Shown here: positions 44,744 through 64,000 of the stretch, in pieces
Position numbering within the stretch: position 1 is the stretch's first letter
Layout: every line of letters begins with the position of its first letter
NCBI GenBank assembly: GCA_030141605.1
Contig: JAQGDQ010000071.1
Coordinates: forward strand, 403,605-467,604
Direction of reading: 5' to 3'
Length of the DNA stretch: 64,000 bases
Origin: Tubiluchus corallicola
Taxonomy: Eukaryota; Priapulida; Priapulimorpha; Priapulimorphida; Tubiluchidae
Translations under genes and position numbers: made by a program
Notes under the pieces: model-generated
The model's database searches: none
The model's input: only the letters and a program-made list of their open reading frames with translations
Told to the model about the DNA's origin: nothing

Positions 44744-45526
44744 TCAACATTAATAAGATAGAATATAGCTGTACGTGAATAGAGAGAAAAATTACTTTAA
44801 AAAGAGTTGTTTTTTTTTGCTAAGTGCTGTCAGAAAAGTTTTAGTGTTAAAGAATTGTAAATTTAAAAAAATATTTAAGTAACGTTTTTTTGTGATTAGG
44901 TTTAAAACAGAAATAGTTTAAGTAAACATTTTCAGCATGAGAAAGCTGGTTGCAAACTAGATTTTACATGTTGGCAGTACTTGATGGCTTAAACTTGCTT
45001 TAACGTGAAATATAGATAATTACTCGATCTATCATCGTGAATTTTGTAATTTCTTTTGTTTACATGTGTCCAGTAGCCAATATTCAATAACTACTTGTGT
45101 GTTTTGCCTGAAAAACAAGCATCATAGAAATTCCGTTGCCTTACATTTGGTGAGGTATCACAGATTCAGCAGAATAAGATTTGCGCGTTAACATTTTCAT
45201 TTCATTTTTTTATTTGAAACCTCTTGGCACCAGTGAATTATAGTAGTTACCACTATATTACTTCAGAAGGCAGACGATAAAACACTTATAAAAATAAGGT
45301 TAGACGTTAGTAACGTCAAATCATATTTATTTGATTTTTTTCTTGTGCCATACAGATTGAAAATTTGTTTGTTTGTTGTTTTTTGTCTGTTATTTGTTTT
45401 TCGTGCATTGATTCGTTTGTTTGTGTGCTGATTCGCTTACTTGCGTACCTGTTTATTCGTGTTTCTGCTAGTTTTCTCTCATTTTTTAAAATTATTTTCT
45501 TAATGACATTTTTATTTAGACTACAA
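44744..45526. other. Intergenic DNA downstream of P450 gene B
   Basis: AT-rich; no exon seen. Confidence 0.4.
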
Positions 45527-45961
45527 CAGTGGCTGATTTAGGGGGTGTGCTCAAGGGGCCTGGGCCCTCCCTTTCACAGTAACAGTTACAACACACCAAA
45601 TGAATATTTTCTCTGAATTATACGCATTACAACGATTTCCTAAATCCTAAAGATGCCTTATATCTGTAAAACTCATGTATCACCAGAAAACAAATGTAAA
45701 TGATTGTACATTCATGTATGCTGTATAATGTTTATCAATATATTGGCATGTAATCTTAAATCAAAGGTGAAATGAAACCTGTTCTAAACTAGTGAGCGTC
45801 CTTGAAGAAATGGCTTTTAGAAGGCAGAAAAGTGGTCGAAATGCAGTAAAATGTGTTGTTGTCCGGGTGGACCTCGTTGGGGAGCTTACACCGCTCCCCC
45901 AACCCCCGTAAGTGCTTTTCTGTTGGACTCACCGTTGTTCTAAAACCTGTATCCGCCCCTA
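45527..45961. mobile_element. Probable old hAT-type MITE
   Basis: Starts CAGTGGCTGATTTAGGGGG and ends CCTGTATCCGCCCCTA, which reversed is TAGGGGCGGATACAGG; about 10 of 16 terminal bases agree. Flanks GACTACAA and TATTACAT agree at 5 of 8. About 435 bp with no coding capacity. Confidence 0.45.
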
Positions 45962-47190
45962 TATTACATAAGCGGCTATAACTAATACGGGAACAGAGAA
46001 ATAGAAGCATTTGAAAACATAATTATATATCCGTTAGTTATATACATTTGTAGATCCTTTTAAACTATGTCTTGTTAATTGCTATACTACAAACGCTTGT
46101 TTTTTTTCTGTATTTAAAAATAAAATTGTCATAAAACGGAATGTTGCAGTTGGTTACACTTATTTAATGTGAGCAGTGTGCTGTGTTGCGGGGAAAAGCA
46201 ATGCATACTACTACTGTTGTTTCCAAAATATTTAAAAGACAAGAAAAAGGGTACCTGATGTAGGTTTCAGAAAAATCGCCTTAAAAATTATACTACTTTA
46301 CAGCAATTATATGTGTACATAGTGCTTGCGTTGAAAGGAATTTTTGTTTGTTTTCATTTTAAATCTTCTGCAATACTGTTCTGACGGCGCCATTACATGA
46401 CGTCACTACGACACGAAAATCAGGGGAAGAAAAGGCATTGCTAAATTATTTCCAAAAAAATATTCCATGCATATCCATATTACTTACCATTTCGCTTAAC
46501 TGCTGGAAAGACTTATGTAACTAGAAATAACAATTTAAAATATTCGTGCCAATTGGTAAAATGTCGCTGAGTCACCCTTCAGGGTGCGCCACTCAGTAAC
46601 CAAAATGGTATTTCTAATCTTATTGACAAGATACAGTAATTTAAAATTTTACTTAGTTAGTAACATGTATGCTAGGATGCTCTGATTATTTTTTCAAAAA
46701 TTACTCAGTGTTATCTATGCTAGGATGCTCTGATTATTTTTTCAAACTTTGCTCAGTGTTATCTAAACTTGTTTCAAACGACCTACCATCAAAATGGCTG
46801 CCCCTAATGGTCATCGCGGGAGTAAATTTACACACTTTATTCAGCGTTACAGCCGACGCAAACGACGATGCCGACTGCATGCAAAAAGACAGTGTGTAAA
46901 TGGTATAAATTTCAAGACGAATTTTTTAAGCTTTATGTAAGTGGAGGTTTTTCTTGTGCTTTAAAAATTTACTTTTAAAATAATCTACAACCTCCTTGCA
47001 TGAACGTAGTTTCTTCTTGCAAATCTCTGTCTCATTTCCATCCTAGTGACCCATCAACTTATACCGGCCAATAATTAATATTACACTCGAGGGTTAGCAA
47101 CCAGGAAGAGATTGTCAGAGTGCACTTAAATGTATCCAAGGTTTTTGATTGATTTCAACATGACGGTTTTTTTTCAAATTACATGCAGCC
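45962..47190. other. Intergenic DNA with one short duplication
   Basis: ATGCTAGGATGCTCTGATTA recurs in tandem at about 46669 and 46710 (period about 41 bp). No gene recognised. Confidence 0.4.
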
Positions 47191-47199
47191 CATTATTAG

Positions 47200-47560
47200 A
47201 TTGGCTAAAATAAAATAATATTTAGAGAGCTGTCATCAAAGTGTTGTCATTAAGGGATCTGAATGCCTCAGAAAGGATTCACGTAGAGGCGGGAGTCTCC
47301 AAGGATAGATTCTACGCCCACTGTTGTTTTGGTGTTCATTAATGACACATCTGCAAACTTGGAGAATACTCTTCGTTGTTTACATACTTTTTTCTAACTC
47401 TCTCTCTTTTTTGTCCCCTGAAAAATATTAGCCTTGCAGTTGAAATCCTAAACTGTGACATTACTAAAATTCAAAACTTGGTATTCAAAGTGGTTAATAA
47501 CAATGATGGTTCAAAAGTAGTTCAGTAAAATGCTGGAGGTATAATACTTTTTTCGTAATG
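47200..47560 (+). mobile_element. LINE reverse-transcriptase fossil (CR1/Jockey-like)
   Basis: One frame encodes VFINDTSANLENTLRCLHTF, the block that in active elements reads FINDL and leads to (F/Y)ADD. Slightly later LAVEILNCDITKIQNLVFKV follows. Stops and shifts are present. Confidence 0.65.
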
Positions 47561-47893
47561 CTGAAAATGAAGTAATGAATTGTATTTTCGACTATTAACA
47601 CAGTGGCTTGCTCAGTGCTGTGTTATCTCCCGGAAACTCTATATCGAAGACAAAACCGACTGCAATTCTTTTAACACGTTAGTCTATTCAGGTATGTTAA
47701 TTTAGTCTTTTTATTTTATTTAATTAGCTTTTATTCTGGGAAGACTTATTGCATAGTGATTGGTTTTTCTTTCTATTCAGTCGTGGTAATTTTTTATAGC
47801 TTGTTATATTTTAAATCAATGATGTTTTGCTTTTCATTTTCTTTTTTTCACTCTGGTGACCTACTGCCTTAACATTTTATCTGTAATATTCAT

Positions 47894-47916
47894 CTGATGA
47901 GGCCGTTAGGACGAAA
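47894..47916 (+). ncRNA. Hammerhead-ribozyme-like core
   Basis: CTGATGA, then a short hairpin GGCC-GTTA-GGAC, then GAAA has the order and spacing of the hammerhead catalytic core (CUGANGA, stem II, GAAA). A G-A mismatch sits in stem II and I could not identify stems I/III and a cleavage site. It may derive from a Penelope-like element or retrozyme. Confidence 0.3.
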
Positions 47917-48451
47917 ACTCCTGAAATAAATAAGTAATCTATTGTGAGATTATAAAGTGCATTCAACGTTTTATTCAGGCTAAAGATGGCAAGCCTCATG
48001 CGCATTTTTTTCACATTTTAGATGATTTAAAAAATTTGGCGCACGTTATTCCAAAACCGGTAGCCCTTAAAACAGCGCCCTCTTGCCCACGTATAAAACA
48101 AGTCTAGCATGACCTTGTACTTCAGTAGTCCACTCATAAGTGAGCTTAAAAATAGGTTTATTTCCGAATTTGCGAGTGCCGTTGCGCTCAGTTAAAGCTT
48201 GCTTGTGAGTCTTGTACATAACAGGCAGTACTGCTTAGCAATAAACAGTCAAATCTCGATATTAGCGTTGATTACATCATTTAAATGTGTTGATTTACAT
48301 CTACAAACGTTATATTGTAGACACGTGTATAAAAAACACGTCTTCAAAATTAGTGCGACGCTTTCAAATATCCCAAGCGGCCAAGGCAGTGAAATCTATT
48401 TTTAAAAAAATTGCAGTCTGTTGTGTTTAATGCAGCAACATCGACATTAGC

Positions 48452-56484
<8,033 letters not shown>

Positions 56485-57431
56485 AGTGTCGAACACCCAC
56501 AAGTACAAGAGTTTCATATGAAAATCTGCATGATTGTTCATGCAACGTAGGGTCAAGCGGTAAGGGGCTAGGCGCCTAGAGGAGAAGTTTCAGATGCAAA
56601 AGCAGGAACTTTTGCCATGGGAGGAATTCGGTCAGACGAAGAACTCTAATCTGGGGGGAAATGTATTCTATGCACTGTGTATACACCTATACTTAACCAA
56701 ATGAACTGCTGCTAATATACACAAGTTAGTAAGCTGCGTGCAGACGAAAGTTAGAATTAAAACACATTGAAGTTTTGTGAAGATTTAATTAACTATCATC
56801 TTTTTCTATTAATGCACTTAAACATTGAAGTTTTGTGATGATTCAATTAACTATCATCTTTTTTCTATTAATGCACTTAAAAAGAGGAGCTTTAAACTTG
56901 TAATTCTTTAGCAACTCATTTGGACATTAAATCATGTACATGTTTTATGACGAATTAAAATACTGATTTCGTTTTTCATTTGATTTAACTAATTCAAGAT
57001 TAAAGTTGTTTTAATAATTAAAGTGCAGAGGCAGAAAAATTAATGGAGTAAATTTAGGAAACCAGGAATCGCAAAGGTTGGCATGCGAATCAGAGCTCCG
57101 AGCGTCATTGGCTGGGGAATTGAACAAATACAGATGTTTCCAGAGCAAGGGTATACCTTGTTTTAGTCCTTTATTTCAAATACACGTTTTACGTAGCTTG
57201 ATAGATATCCAACTCTAGAATGTAAATAAATAATAGACAGCAAATCATGTGTTCCAGTAAAAATGACAAAGAAAAATTATTAAAACACGGAAGACTACAA
57301 TGAAATTATATTTGTTGTAGTTTTAATTATTATATATATATATAATTGTTATAATATATATATATATATAAATATTAGAAACCTAAATAATTACTGTTTA
57401 AATATAAATAAAAATAAAACGATGGGATGCT
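56485..57431. other. Intergenic DNA between P450 gene C and the cysteine-rich gene
   Basis: ACATTGAAGTTTTGTGA is duplicated (about 56764 and 56823, period about 59 bp). A (TA)n run lies at 57331-57371. Minus-strand AATAAA (plus TTTATT near 57170) could serve the cysteine-rich gene. Confidence 0.45.
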
Positions 57432-58734
57432 TTATCCTTTGATCTGAGGTCTGACAACTGTATAATTCTCGTCAACGCAACACGCCTTGCAAGTATCACA
57501 AGCCCTGGAATAAGAAAAAAAACCGTCTAATTATTATTAATAAAATTGGATACTTTTAAACTGTTGATGTGTATCGATATTTTTATCATTTAACCGTTAC
57601 ATAGGATAAATGGTTGGGGCTTTCTGACAGTCTATTGTGGCTTTTTGACAATCTATTGTGGCTTTCTGACAATCTATATTTAGAGGTCATCTGATGCAAC
57701 CGTAACCTGCAAAATTACAACCGTTAAAACAAAAAACCAAACAAACACAAAAACAAACAAATAAACAAACAGCAGACACAAACACACAAATAAACAAACA
57801 GACAAACAAGCAAGCAAACAGCTAAAACAAAAGCCAAATTCCCATGCAGAGATTAAAAAGTCCTATTCAAAGTCCTATTCAATTTATTGTACTTACGATT
57901 TGATACTTACACACATTTCTCATGATATCCACACTGCTTAATTCTGGGATCGCATGGCCACACAAAACAGTAATACGTAACTGGAGCCCAACAACCTGTA
58001 ACCAAGAAAACTCCTTTTACGAGTGTCGTGGTGGCTGTCTCTCTGCCGGAGTGCACCACCATAATGGACGTTCTCTATTACTTAATAAACATTTCCGAAA
58101 TTTAACAACAATTACGACGTATCTGAACTGAAAACGTAGGTGGAAGTTCAAAACAAACAAGCGTAGGAGCGATTAGATGTAAGTAACCTCTTGCAAAAGT
58201 AATTCACCATTTGTTTTGATCCCGTTAATAGTAAGTGCATTTAATCTAGACAACGGAATTCTAATTTATCACTGTAACAACTTGAAAGAACAGTACTCAC
58301 CGCTTAGGAGACATTCATTTTCTGGTGGATGTTTCAATTTATCAAAAAAACTTGCAGCTGTCACTTCTAAATTAAAAAACACCAAACCGTATTACTGTAA
58401 GTTATGTACGTCTATACTGTACGGTACTTGTCAAAAAACTTTCAGTTGTCACTTGTAAATTAAAACTACCATACCGTATTACTGTAAGTTATGTATGTCT
58501 ATACTGTACGGTACTTGTCAAAAAACTTTTCGTTGTCACTTCTAAATTAAAAAAACACCAAAGAGTATTACTCTAAGTTATTCTTAACAAGTCTATAGAT
58601 ACTGTACGTATAGAACATAGATTCGTATAGAATACTATGATTTCAAATTATAATAATGCAAACTTACCGTATCCTAAGTTAGCAACTAGCCCCACAAAAA
58701 CACAAACCATGAAAATTGTCTTTGACGAATCCAT
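57432..58734 (-). CDS. Secreted cysteine-rich peptide, 74 aa, three exons
   Basis: Minus-strand exons 58734-58668, 57995-57911 and 57504-57432 total 225 bp (75 codons). Both donors are GTAAGT, acceptors are TTGGTTACAG and TTATTCCAG, and phases match (1 then 2). Exon 1 encodes MDSSKTIFMVCVFVGLVANL, a signal peptide. The mature chain of about 51 residues has nine cysteines spaced C-x7-C-x4-C-x6-C-x5-C-x2-C-x2-C-x2-CC and ends VVRPQIKG. I recognise no family. Small secreted Cys-rich peptides include defence peptides, inhibitors, matrix proteins and venom-type peptides; nothing here picks one. The odd cysteine count allows a covalent dimer. A 96-bp tandem repeat sits in intron 1. The exon chain was assembled by hand, but the phase and signal-peptide fit make it convincing. 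Confidence 0.8.
58340..58615. repeat. About 96-bp tandem repeat, three copies
   Basis: AAAAAACTT, then GTTGTCACTTCTAAATTAAA and GTATTACTGTAAGTTATGTA recur three times in intron 1 of the cysteine-rich gene; the third copy is more diverged. Confidence 0.85.
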
Positions 58735-59214
58735 TTCAAAATGTCTTGCAACGTTGTTGGCGTATAAATGTTTCTTAATTCAATTTCTGAAATTCAGTGT
58801 CTTTATGAATTCATTTACGACTGTACGTTGAGGTAACATACGTCCTGCAGTCTTGCTTCGACAGTAAACTATCGCATTAAATGTTCAAGGGTATGAGGGC
58901 TGTATATATACGTAATTCATACAAGACTCGTGCTCACAAACAACAACATACAATAGTTTGTGGAACAGGATGCTGGTGTTTCCTTTTAGCTATTTAACTA
59001 CTCACGACTACATGTAGTGTAATAACTGATCCGTGTAGCTTCTGAGAGCTCAAAAAGTTGTTACGTACGTAGCCTTTCTGCATCACAATTTTCTTAAGTA
59101 TAGACCTACATTTATTAGAAACGAAAATACTTCGCTCAGACGGAAACTTGTAAACACAAAACATCACAGACATTTTAATAGTCCAGCAGGGAACATCTCT
59201 TTGTTCATTGCCAT
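58735..59214. promoter_or_regulatory. Upstream region of the cysteine-rich gene
   Basis: The minus strand has GTATATATAC near 58901-58911, about 170 bp upstream of the ATG, a possible TATA box. Nothing else recognised. Confidence 0.3.
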
Positions 59215-59535
59215 CACCACTACATTCACTAACAGCATCACCATCACCATCATCGTCGTCGTCATCATCAACAACGACAACGACAACAGCAGCAGTAACA
59301 ACAACAATAACATCATCGTGGTCATCAGCATCATCATCATCATCAACGACAACGACAATAACAACAACAGCAGCAGCAACAACAATAACAATAACATCGT
59401 CGTGGTCATCAGCATCATCATCATCATCCTCACCATCATCATCAACGACAACAACAACAACAGCAGCAGCAGCAGCAGCAACAACAACAACAATAACCTC
59501 GTCGTGGTCATCAGCATCATCATCATCATCATGAT
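59215..59535. repeat. Trinucleotide low-complexity tract (ATC/AAC/AGC/GTC)
   Basis: A block with a GTCGTGGTCATCAGCATC core recurs three times (about 59315, 59400 and 59495) among AAC and AGC triplets. Long frames on both strands are artefacts. Confidence 0.93.
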
Positions 59536-60195
59536 TGACGATAACAACAGGTACATTCGTGGGCATTGCTTAAGGTACTATGAGGCCAACCCTTATGTAC
59601 ATAAATGATAAAAAACCATCAAACATAATTATTAGAATCTATAGTTTAACGAGTGATTATTATTTTTCTAAAACGTCACGGATATTAACATTCTGTACAG
59701 GAAAACAATCAAAGCTATACATAACAAAACTAATTCCTCATAATCAGGCTGACTTGAGCCAGTAATATAGCAAATTATGTTCAAAAAACACAGTGAAATT
59801 GTCAACGAATTACAGATTATTTAATACATGATACTTAATCAATAGATAATTAACGTTTAATAAAATTAATTTACTGTCAGTAATTGTCAAAGAGTTTCGT
59901 TCACCAACTTAAGAAAACGAAACAAACACTGCACAAACCGTTTAAACAAATTAAACTGCATACAGTTTTTCGCTGTTCAGAAACTGAGGTTTACATTACC
60001 AAAATTATTATGCTTAATGAATGAATAGTTTAATAATACTTGTTAATGAAGTATAGAGTTACCATAATAAAAAGTCATCAATCATCGAAAAACATGCTTT
60101 CAACGATTGTTGGCCATCTTTATTACACTAAACTGCGTTCAAAATCAAGTAGTCGAATATTTTAACCACTTATCGTGAATCCACTTTGTTGCGTA
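59536..60195. other. Intergenic DNA, nothing recognised
   Basis: AT-rich; no exon, RNA or repeat seen. Confidence 0.4.
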
Positions 60196-60597
60196 CAGGG
60201 GCGTATCAATACTTTACAGCGTCCTAGGCTGATTATTCTGTCTGGTCCATTTCTATTGCGAACTTATATAATGAGCACGATAAACAATTACTTGTGGTGT
60301 ATTAGAAACACTATTAACCTAGTTTTACGTGGTCATTATTATTAACATGTATTTGCACAGCGCAGGCTGCGCAACTGCTTTTTGTGTAATACCTTGCACC
60401 TGTTCGTTATGTGGCACTTATATAAAAGTTGCTCTCACTAATATAAAATGATGTATTAGAAAATGCGCCCTTTACATGAATATGAAAGTACACACATTTT
60501 CCAAGTAAAATAAGAATTTTTTCTAAAACGTGACGCTCTTCGGACCTTTGGCGCCCTAGGCTTTAGCCTAGTTAGCCTATTTGTTAATACGCCCATT
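60196..60597. mobile_element. Probable old hAT-type MITE
   Basis: Left end CAGGGGCGTATCAATA; right end TTAATACGCCCATT, which reversed is AATGGGCGTATTAA. Flanks GTTGCGTA and ATTGTATA agree at 5 of 8 positions. No coding capacity. Confidence 0.5.
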
Positions 60598-60677
60598 ATT
60601 GTATACAATGTCTGCGAGCAAACAAGAAAAGAACATTACGTTAAAATTGCAACCCAACATAAATCATCACAATTATT

Positions 60678-61243
60678 TTGCAACGTGAAAGACCTGCCTA
60701 CTACACAAATACAAACTTTATCGTGAACTACATAAGTTATCAAAGCACGCAAGAAAAGCCTGCCACATTGATTCGGAATTCAAGAGATGATTTCGTCTTA
60801 AATGAATTCTACAAAATTTATAATGTAATATTCTCTCAAGTATGGGCCATAATCGTAATGACATAGTAGCTAAAACTCTGATCAATACATATTGTCTACC
60901 CAATGTCTACCATACATATTTGTTATACGGATGCGAAATTGGGGGTATATCAGACAATGAAGTTAATGCCATTAGGGTAAAATGGAACACTGCTTATAGA
61001 AAAATATTCGATTTTAGACAAAATGAAAGCGTCAAATTGTTAATGTATTTTTGTGGCGCATTGCCTGCGAGTTATTTAGTAGATAGTCGAAAATTAAACT
61101 TTGTGAGAAAAATTGTAAACTCCTGCACATTGAGAATTCCAAAGCCATGCTACTATGTAAATAACAGTCAAGTAACTTTAAGATTTAAACATGGTTGTAC
61201 TGTAGCTCTAAATCCTAAACGAAAATGTAAAATTAAAGGTTAA
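60678..61243 (+). mobile_element. LINE C-terminal fossil
   Basis: Two frames carry a post-RT region: NSRDDFVLNEFYKIYNVIFS, then TYLLYGCEIGGISDNEVNAI, VKWNTAYRKIFDFRQNESVK and SYLVDSRKLNFVRKI. The LLYGCE, WNxxYRKIF and RKLxF words are typical of non-LTR elements. There is a frameshift near 60850, and a stop at 61241. Confidence 0.65.
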
Positions 61244-61666
61244 GAACTCATTTAAAGATTATGTTTTAAGATATCTATTATAGCTCCTTACAACACTGTA
61301 TAATGTAATATAATTACAAGGGAACTACAATGTGTGGTTATTATAAAGTTGAATGTCTGTAGATATGTTATTTTACTAATATCGCATTACCTGTTTTACT
61401 AACATTTTTATCTTTGTGAGCTGTATATTTTTTATACGAAATAAACTCATAATAACAATAATAATTGTAAGTTTCTGTGAAATAATAGTTAAGTTGAAAA
61501 GAATTTGGCAGTAGCTATTCACACACTTGCGGGGCAGGCGGGGCAGAGGACACAATCGATTACAGTGCCATGCCCACAGTGGCTATTTTGGATGGCATCA
61601 AGAAAACTTAACACACAGTATTATAAGACATAATAATATTTACATTTCAGACTTGCACTGGCATTA
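61244..61666. other. Region 3' of the Wnt gene
   Basis: AT-rich. No clear minus-strand AATAAA close to the Wnt stop. GCGGGGCAGGCGGGGCAGAGG near 61529 is a short GC-rich patch. Confidence 0.35.
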
Positions 61667-63433
61667 TCATGCCACGCAAGTTAGTTTATCAACAGTTTCA
61701 CGACATTCTTCACATTTTACTTCGCAACACCATTCGAATTTACAATTGCAGCTTGTAAACAGTTGCAGGGTCTGTCGGCGAACTTTCAAACCGCAGTTTT
61801 TACACAAGGTTTTACAGCTTCGTCTCTCTGATTGTGAAATTTCTTTTCCCTTTCGTTTAGAGCAAAGCCTGCCCGCTGTTCCAACATGTCCTGTAATTCA
61901 TTGAAAGCCACATAAATTTGTATTGTGAACTGATACACATTTGTCTTAAAAAAACCCAAGAATGCAGCGACAATAAGATCAAGATTAAGCTTATAGTTAT
62001 GAGAACTTTTTTACCTATTCTAAATTTGACAGTACATGTTTACGTCATGATACTTTTATTAATTTAGCAAACTGATAAATGTGCATCAGCGCTTGGTATT
62101 AAAAATAAAATTTATTATGTGAAGAAAGACTTTGTTCATCTAACTGGGCACCAAGTCAAAGGATGTAATAATCATTATGCTATATATGGGTCGCAGAAAC
62201 AGAGGCTTAAAAGTTTAGCACCAAAACGCCAAAAGATTGAGTTCAACTAACGAAACGGTTAAACATCTCGCATAAAAAAGCTAAACAAGAAACTTCATGA
62301 CCCATTTGTTACTGTCAATGAAAAATGATAGGAATGCTTACAGAAAGCCGCGATTTTGTTTCAATATAAATATATGCATAACCTGTATTCTGAGGATTAC
62401 CCACATATCACAATACCGAAAGTAAAGTAAAGTAAAGTAAAGTAAAGTAAAGTAAAGTAAAGTAAAGTAAAGTAAAGTAAAGTAAAGTAAAGTAAAGTAA
62501 AGTAAAGTAAAGTAAAGTAAAGTAAAGTAAAGTAAAGTAAAGTAAAGTAAAGTAAAGTAAAGTAAAGTAAAGTAAAGTAAAGTAAAGTAAAGTAAAGTAA
62601 AGTAAAGTAAAGTAAAGTAAAGTAAAGTAAAGTAAAGTAAAGTAAAGTAAAGTAAAACAAAGTAAGGTAAAGCAAAGCAAAGTAAAGTAAGGCAAAGTAA
62701 AGTAAAGTAAAGTAAAGTAAAGTAAAGTACAGTAAAGTAAAGTAAAGTAAAGTAAAGTAAAGTAAAGTAAAGTAAAGTAAAGTAAAGTAAAGTAAAGTAA
62801 AGTAAAGTAAAGTAAAGTAAAGTAAAGTAAAGTAAAGTAAAGTAAAGTAAAGTAAAGTAAAAGTAAAGTAAAGTAAAGTAAAGTAAAGTAAAGTAAAGTA
62901 AAGTAAAGTAAAGTAAAGTAAAGTAAAGTAAAGTAAAGTAAAGTAAAGTAAAGTAAAGTAAAGTAAAGTAAAGTAAATTAATGTAAAGCAAAGCAAAGAA
63001 AAGCAAAGTAAAGTAAAGCAAAGCAAAGTAAAGTAACACAAAGTAAAGCAAAGCAAAGCAAAATACGGCAAAGTGAAGTAAAGAAAAGTAAATTAACTTT
63101 AAGCAAAATATGGCAAAGTAAAGTAAAGTAAAAATAATGCAAAACAAAGTAAAGCTAAGTATATTGTAAAGTTGTAAAGTTGAGTAAGGTAAGGTAAAGT
63201 TAGACAAAGAAAAATAAATTAAACATCGTACCGGACTTCATACCTTCTGTAATATTAGCTTTGCAATAGTCATGGGATGGTTCCAAATAGACGAGACTCC
63301 TCCTTTTTAGGGAAGGTATTTCTTCAATACGTCCTGTATTCATCAATTTCAATTCGCCGTTTTTATAGTCAACTTTCACCGCTTTCCAGTATCTCTTCTT
63401 CAAGTAATCGCCAACTTTCCGGAAATCGGACAA
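61667..63433 (-). CDS. wnt8-like: Wnt signalling ligand, C-terminal part, Wnt8-like
   Basis: Secreted lipid-modified morphogen acting through Frizzled receptors. Two minus-strand exons are seen: 63433-63244 (acceptor GTTGGCTGCAG, donor GTATGA) and 61890-61667 (acceptor TGAATTACAG, stop TGA), joined in phase 1; 414 bp, 137 residues. The first encodes FRKVGDYLKKRYWKAVKV and SLVYLEPSHDYC; the second GTAGRLC, RRSCKTLCKNCGLKVRR, then TSCNCKFEWCCEVKCEECRE and TVDKLTC. The CNCKFxWCCxVxC block and Cys spacing are the Wnt C-terminal signature; CxxLCxxCGL and LEPSxDYC fit Wnt8 best. Upstream exons, with the acylated Ser site, lie beyond the window. The intron between the exons is 1.35 kb, over half of it AAAGT repeat. 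Wnt identity is firm; subfamily is probable. Confidence 0.88.
62418..63185. repeat. (AAAGT)n microsatellite, over 110 copies
   Basis: Nearly pure AAAGT from 62418 to about 62977, with one single-base phase slip near 62861, then degenerate to about 63185. It fills most of the last Wnt intron. Minus-strand Phe-Thr-Leu-Leu-Tyr frames are artefacts. Confidence 0.98.
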
Positions 63434-64000
63434 CTGCAGCCAACATGTTTGCGTCGAACAACTTCCGGATACGCCGTGGCACTTGCAGGTTCGTTTTAGA
63501 GTATGGCGGACCGCCTGATAACAACAAATTTTGCTCTTTAATCTTGACCATAATCAATGCAAACAAATATTCTAGTAGACGTAAGTTAAAACATACTGCA
63601 AGAGCAATCTGTATTTCAATTTAGAGATAGCATGTACTTCTACGACCTTCGACACGTGATCAATTGTTTCTTTGGCTGTTGCTGCATTTGGCCGTTAGGC
63701 AACTTTTGCAATCGAGTTTTCTAGTTATTCAGTTTTGTAACAAATAAAAATAAAATTCAACAACAAACAACTTAAAAAATAAATTCAAGCCAGAAATTCA
63801 AAAAATATTATATTTATTAATCAAAGAGGCGTCACTTTAAAATACCTCATCTTTCTTACCAGTAGATAGCACCACGTTATGCATATTACGCTATTACTAG
63901 CGCTGTTTACGTGGTAGAGTCCCCATCTACTAAAATCAGTGTTAAACTAAAAAAGTTAGTACGCCTTTAATTTCAATTATTCATAATTTCTATTATTACA
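63434..64000. other. Wnt intron continuing out of the window
   Basis: I searched the minus strand for the upstream Wnt exon (CKCHGxSGSC motif) and did not find it, so the intron extends past the window end. Confidence 0.5.

Noticed and set aside
61527-61904. 125-aa plus-strand frame near 61.7 kb
   Set aside because: Antisense shadow of the last Wnt exon, which has splice signals and conserved cysteines on the minus strand.
62338-63207. 289-aa Phe-Thr-Leu-Leu-Tyr frame on the minus strand
   Set aside because: Translation of the AAAGT microsatellite inside a Wnt intron.
63277-63624. 115-aa plus-strand frame near 63.4 kb
   Set aside because: Antisense shadow of the Wnt penultimate exon.

Overview
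This is nuclear DNA of an AT-rich animal genome: genes are split by GT-AG introns, microsatellites and minisatellites are abundant, and transposon fossils of many classes sit in the introns and between genes. Several 5S rRNA genes (core motif CACCGGTTCTCGTC, then GATCACCGAAGTTAAGCAA) look most like lophotrochozoan or other protostome 5S. Chitin-related and Gly/Tyr-rich secreted proteins also suggest a protostome, but the phylum cannot be fixed from this window.

Layout. (1) 1-4490, plus strand: 3' part of a GH18 chitinase whose last exon carries about 42 copies of a 14-residue His/Tyr/Glu/Pro repeat and ends in a CBM14 chitin-binding domain. (2) 5546-7877, minus: a three-exon secreted Tyr/Gly-rich protein whose ATG is split by an intron. 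(3) 9.2-16 kb: a decayed 5S rDNA array holding 5S-like relics, a broken BEL/Pao element and a 17-bp minisatellite. (4) 17.5-19.4 kb, minus: a small secreted Gly/Tyr-rich protein. (5) 19.7-25.8 kb: a LINE fossil, 5S pseudogenes, one C-type lectin exon, a second 5S group, an LTR and a hAT MITE. (6) 26.5-56.5 kb: three CYP2-clan P450 genes. A (minus) and B (plus) are head-to-head with 339 bp between their ATGs, and C (plus) follows. A and C are complete; B has a stop in exon 3 and looks like a pseudogene. (7) 57.4-58.7 kb, minus: a secreted cysteine-rich 74-residue peptide. (8) 60-61.3 kb: more transposon fossils. (9) 61.7-63.4 kb, minus: the last two exons of a Wnt gene, closest to Wnt8, separated by a very large AAAGT repeat.

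How the genes relate. The P450s are tandem duplicates with almost identical exon lengths (334/346, 355, 164/170, 225, 216, 182/209 bp). The chitinase and the two Tyr/Gly-rich secreted proteins could all serve an extracellular chitin matrix such as cuticle, shell, jaw or gut lining; that grouping is inference. Gene models were built by hand from reading frame, splice signals and phase, without transcript data or database searches.
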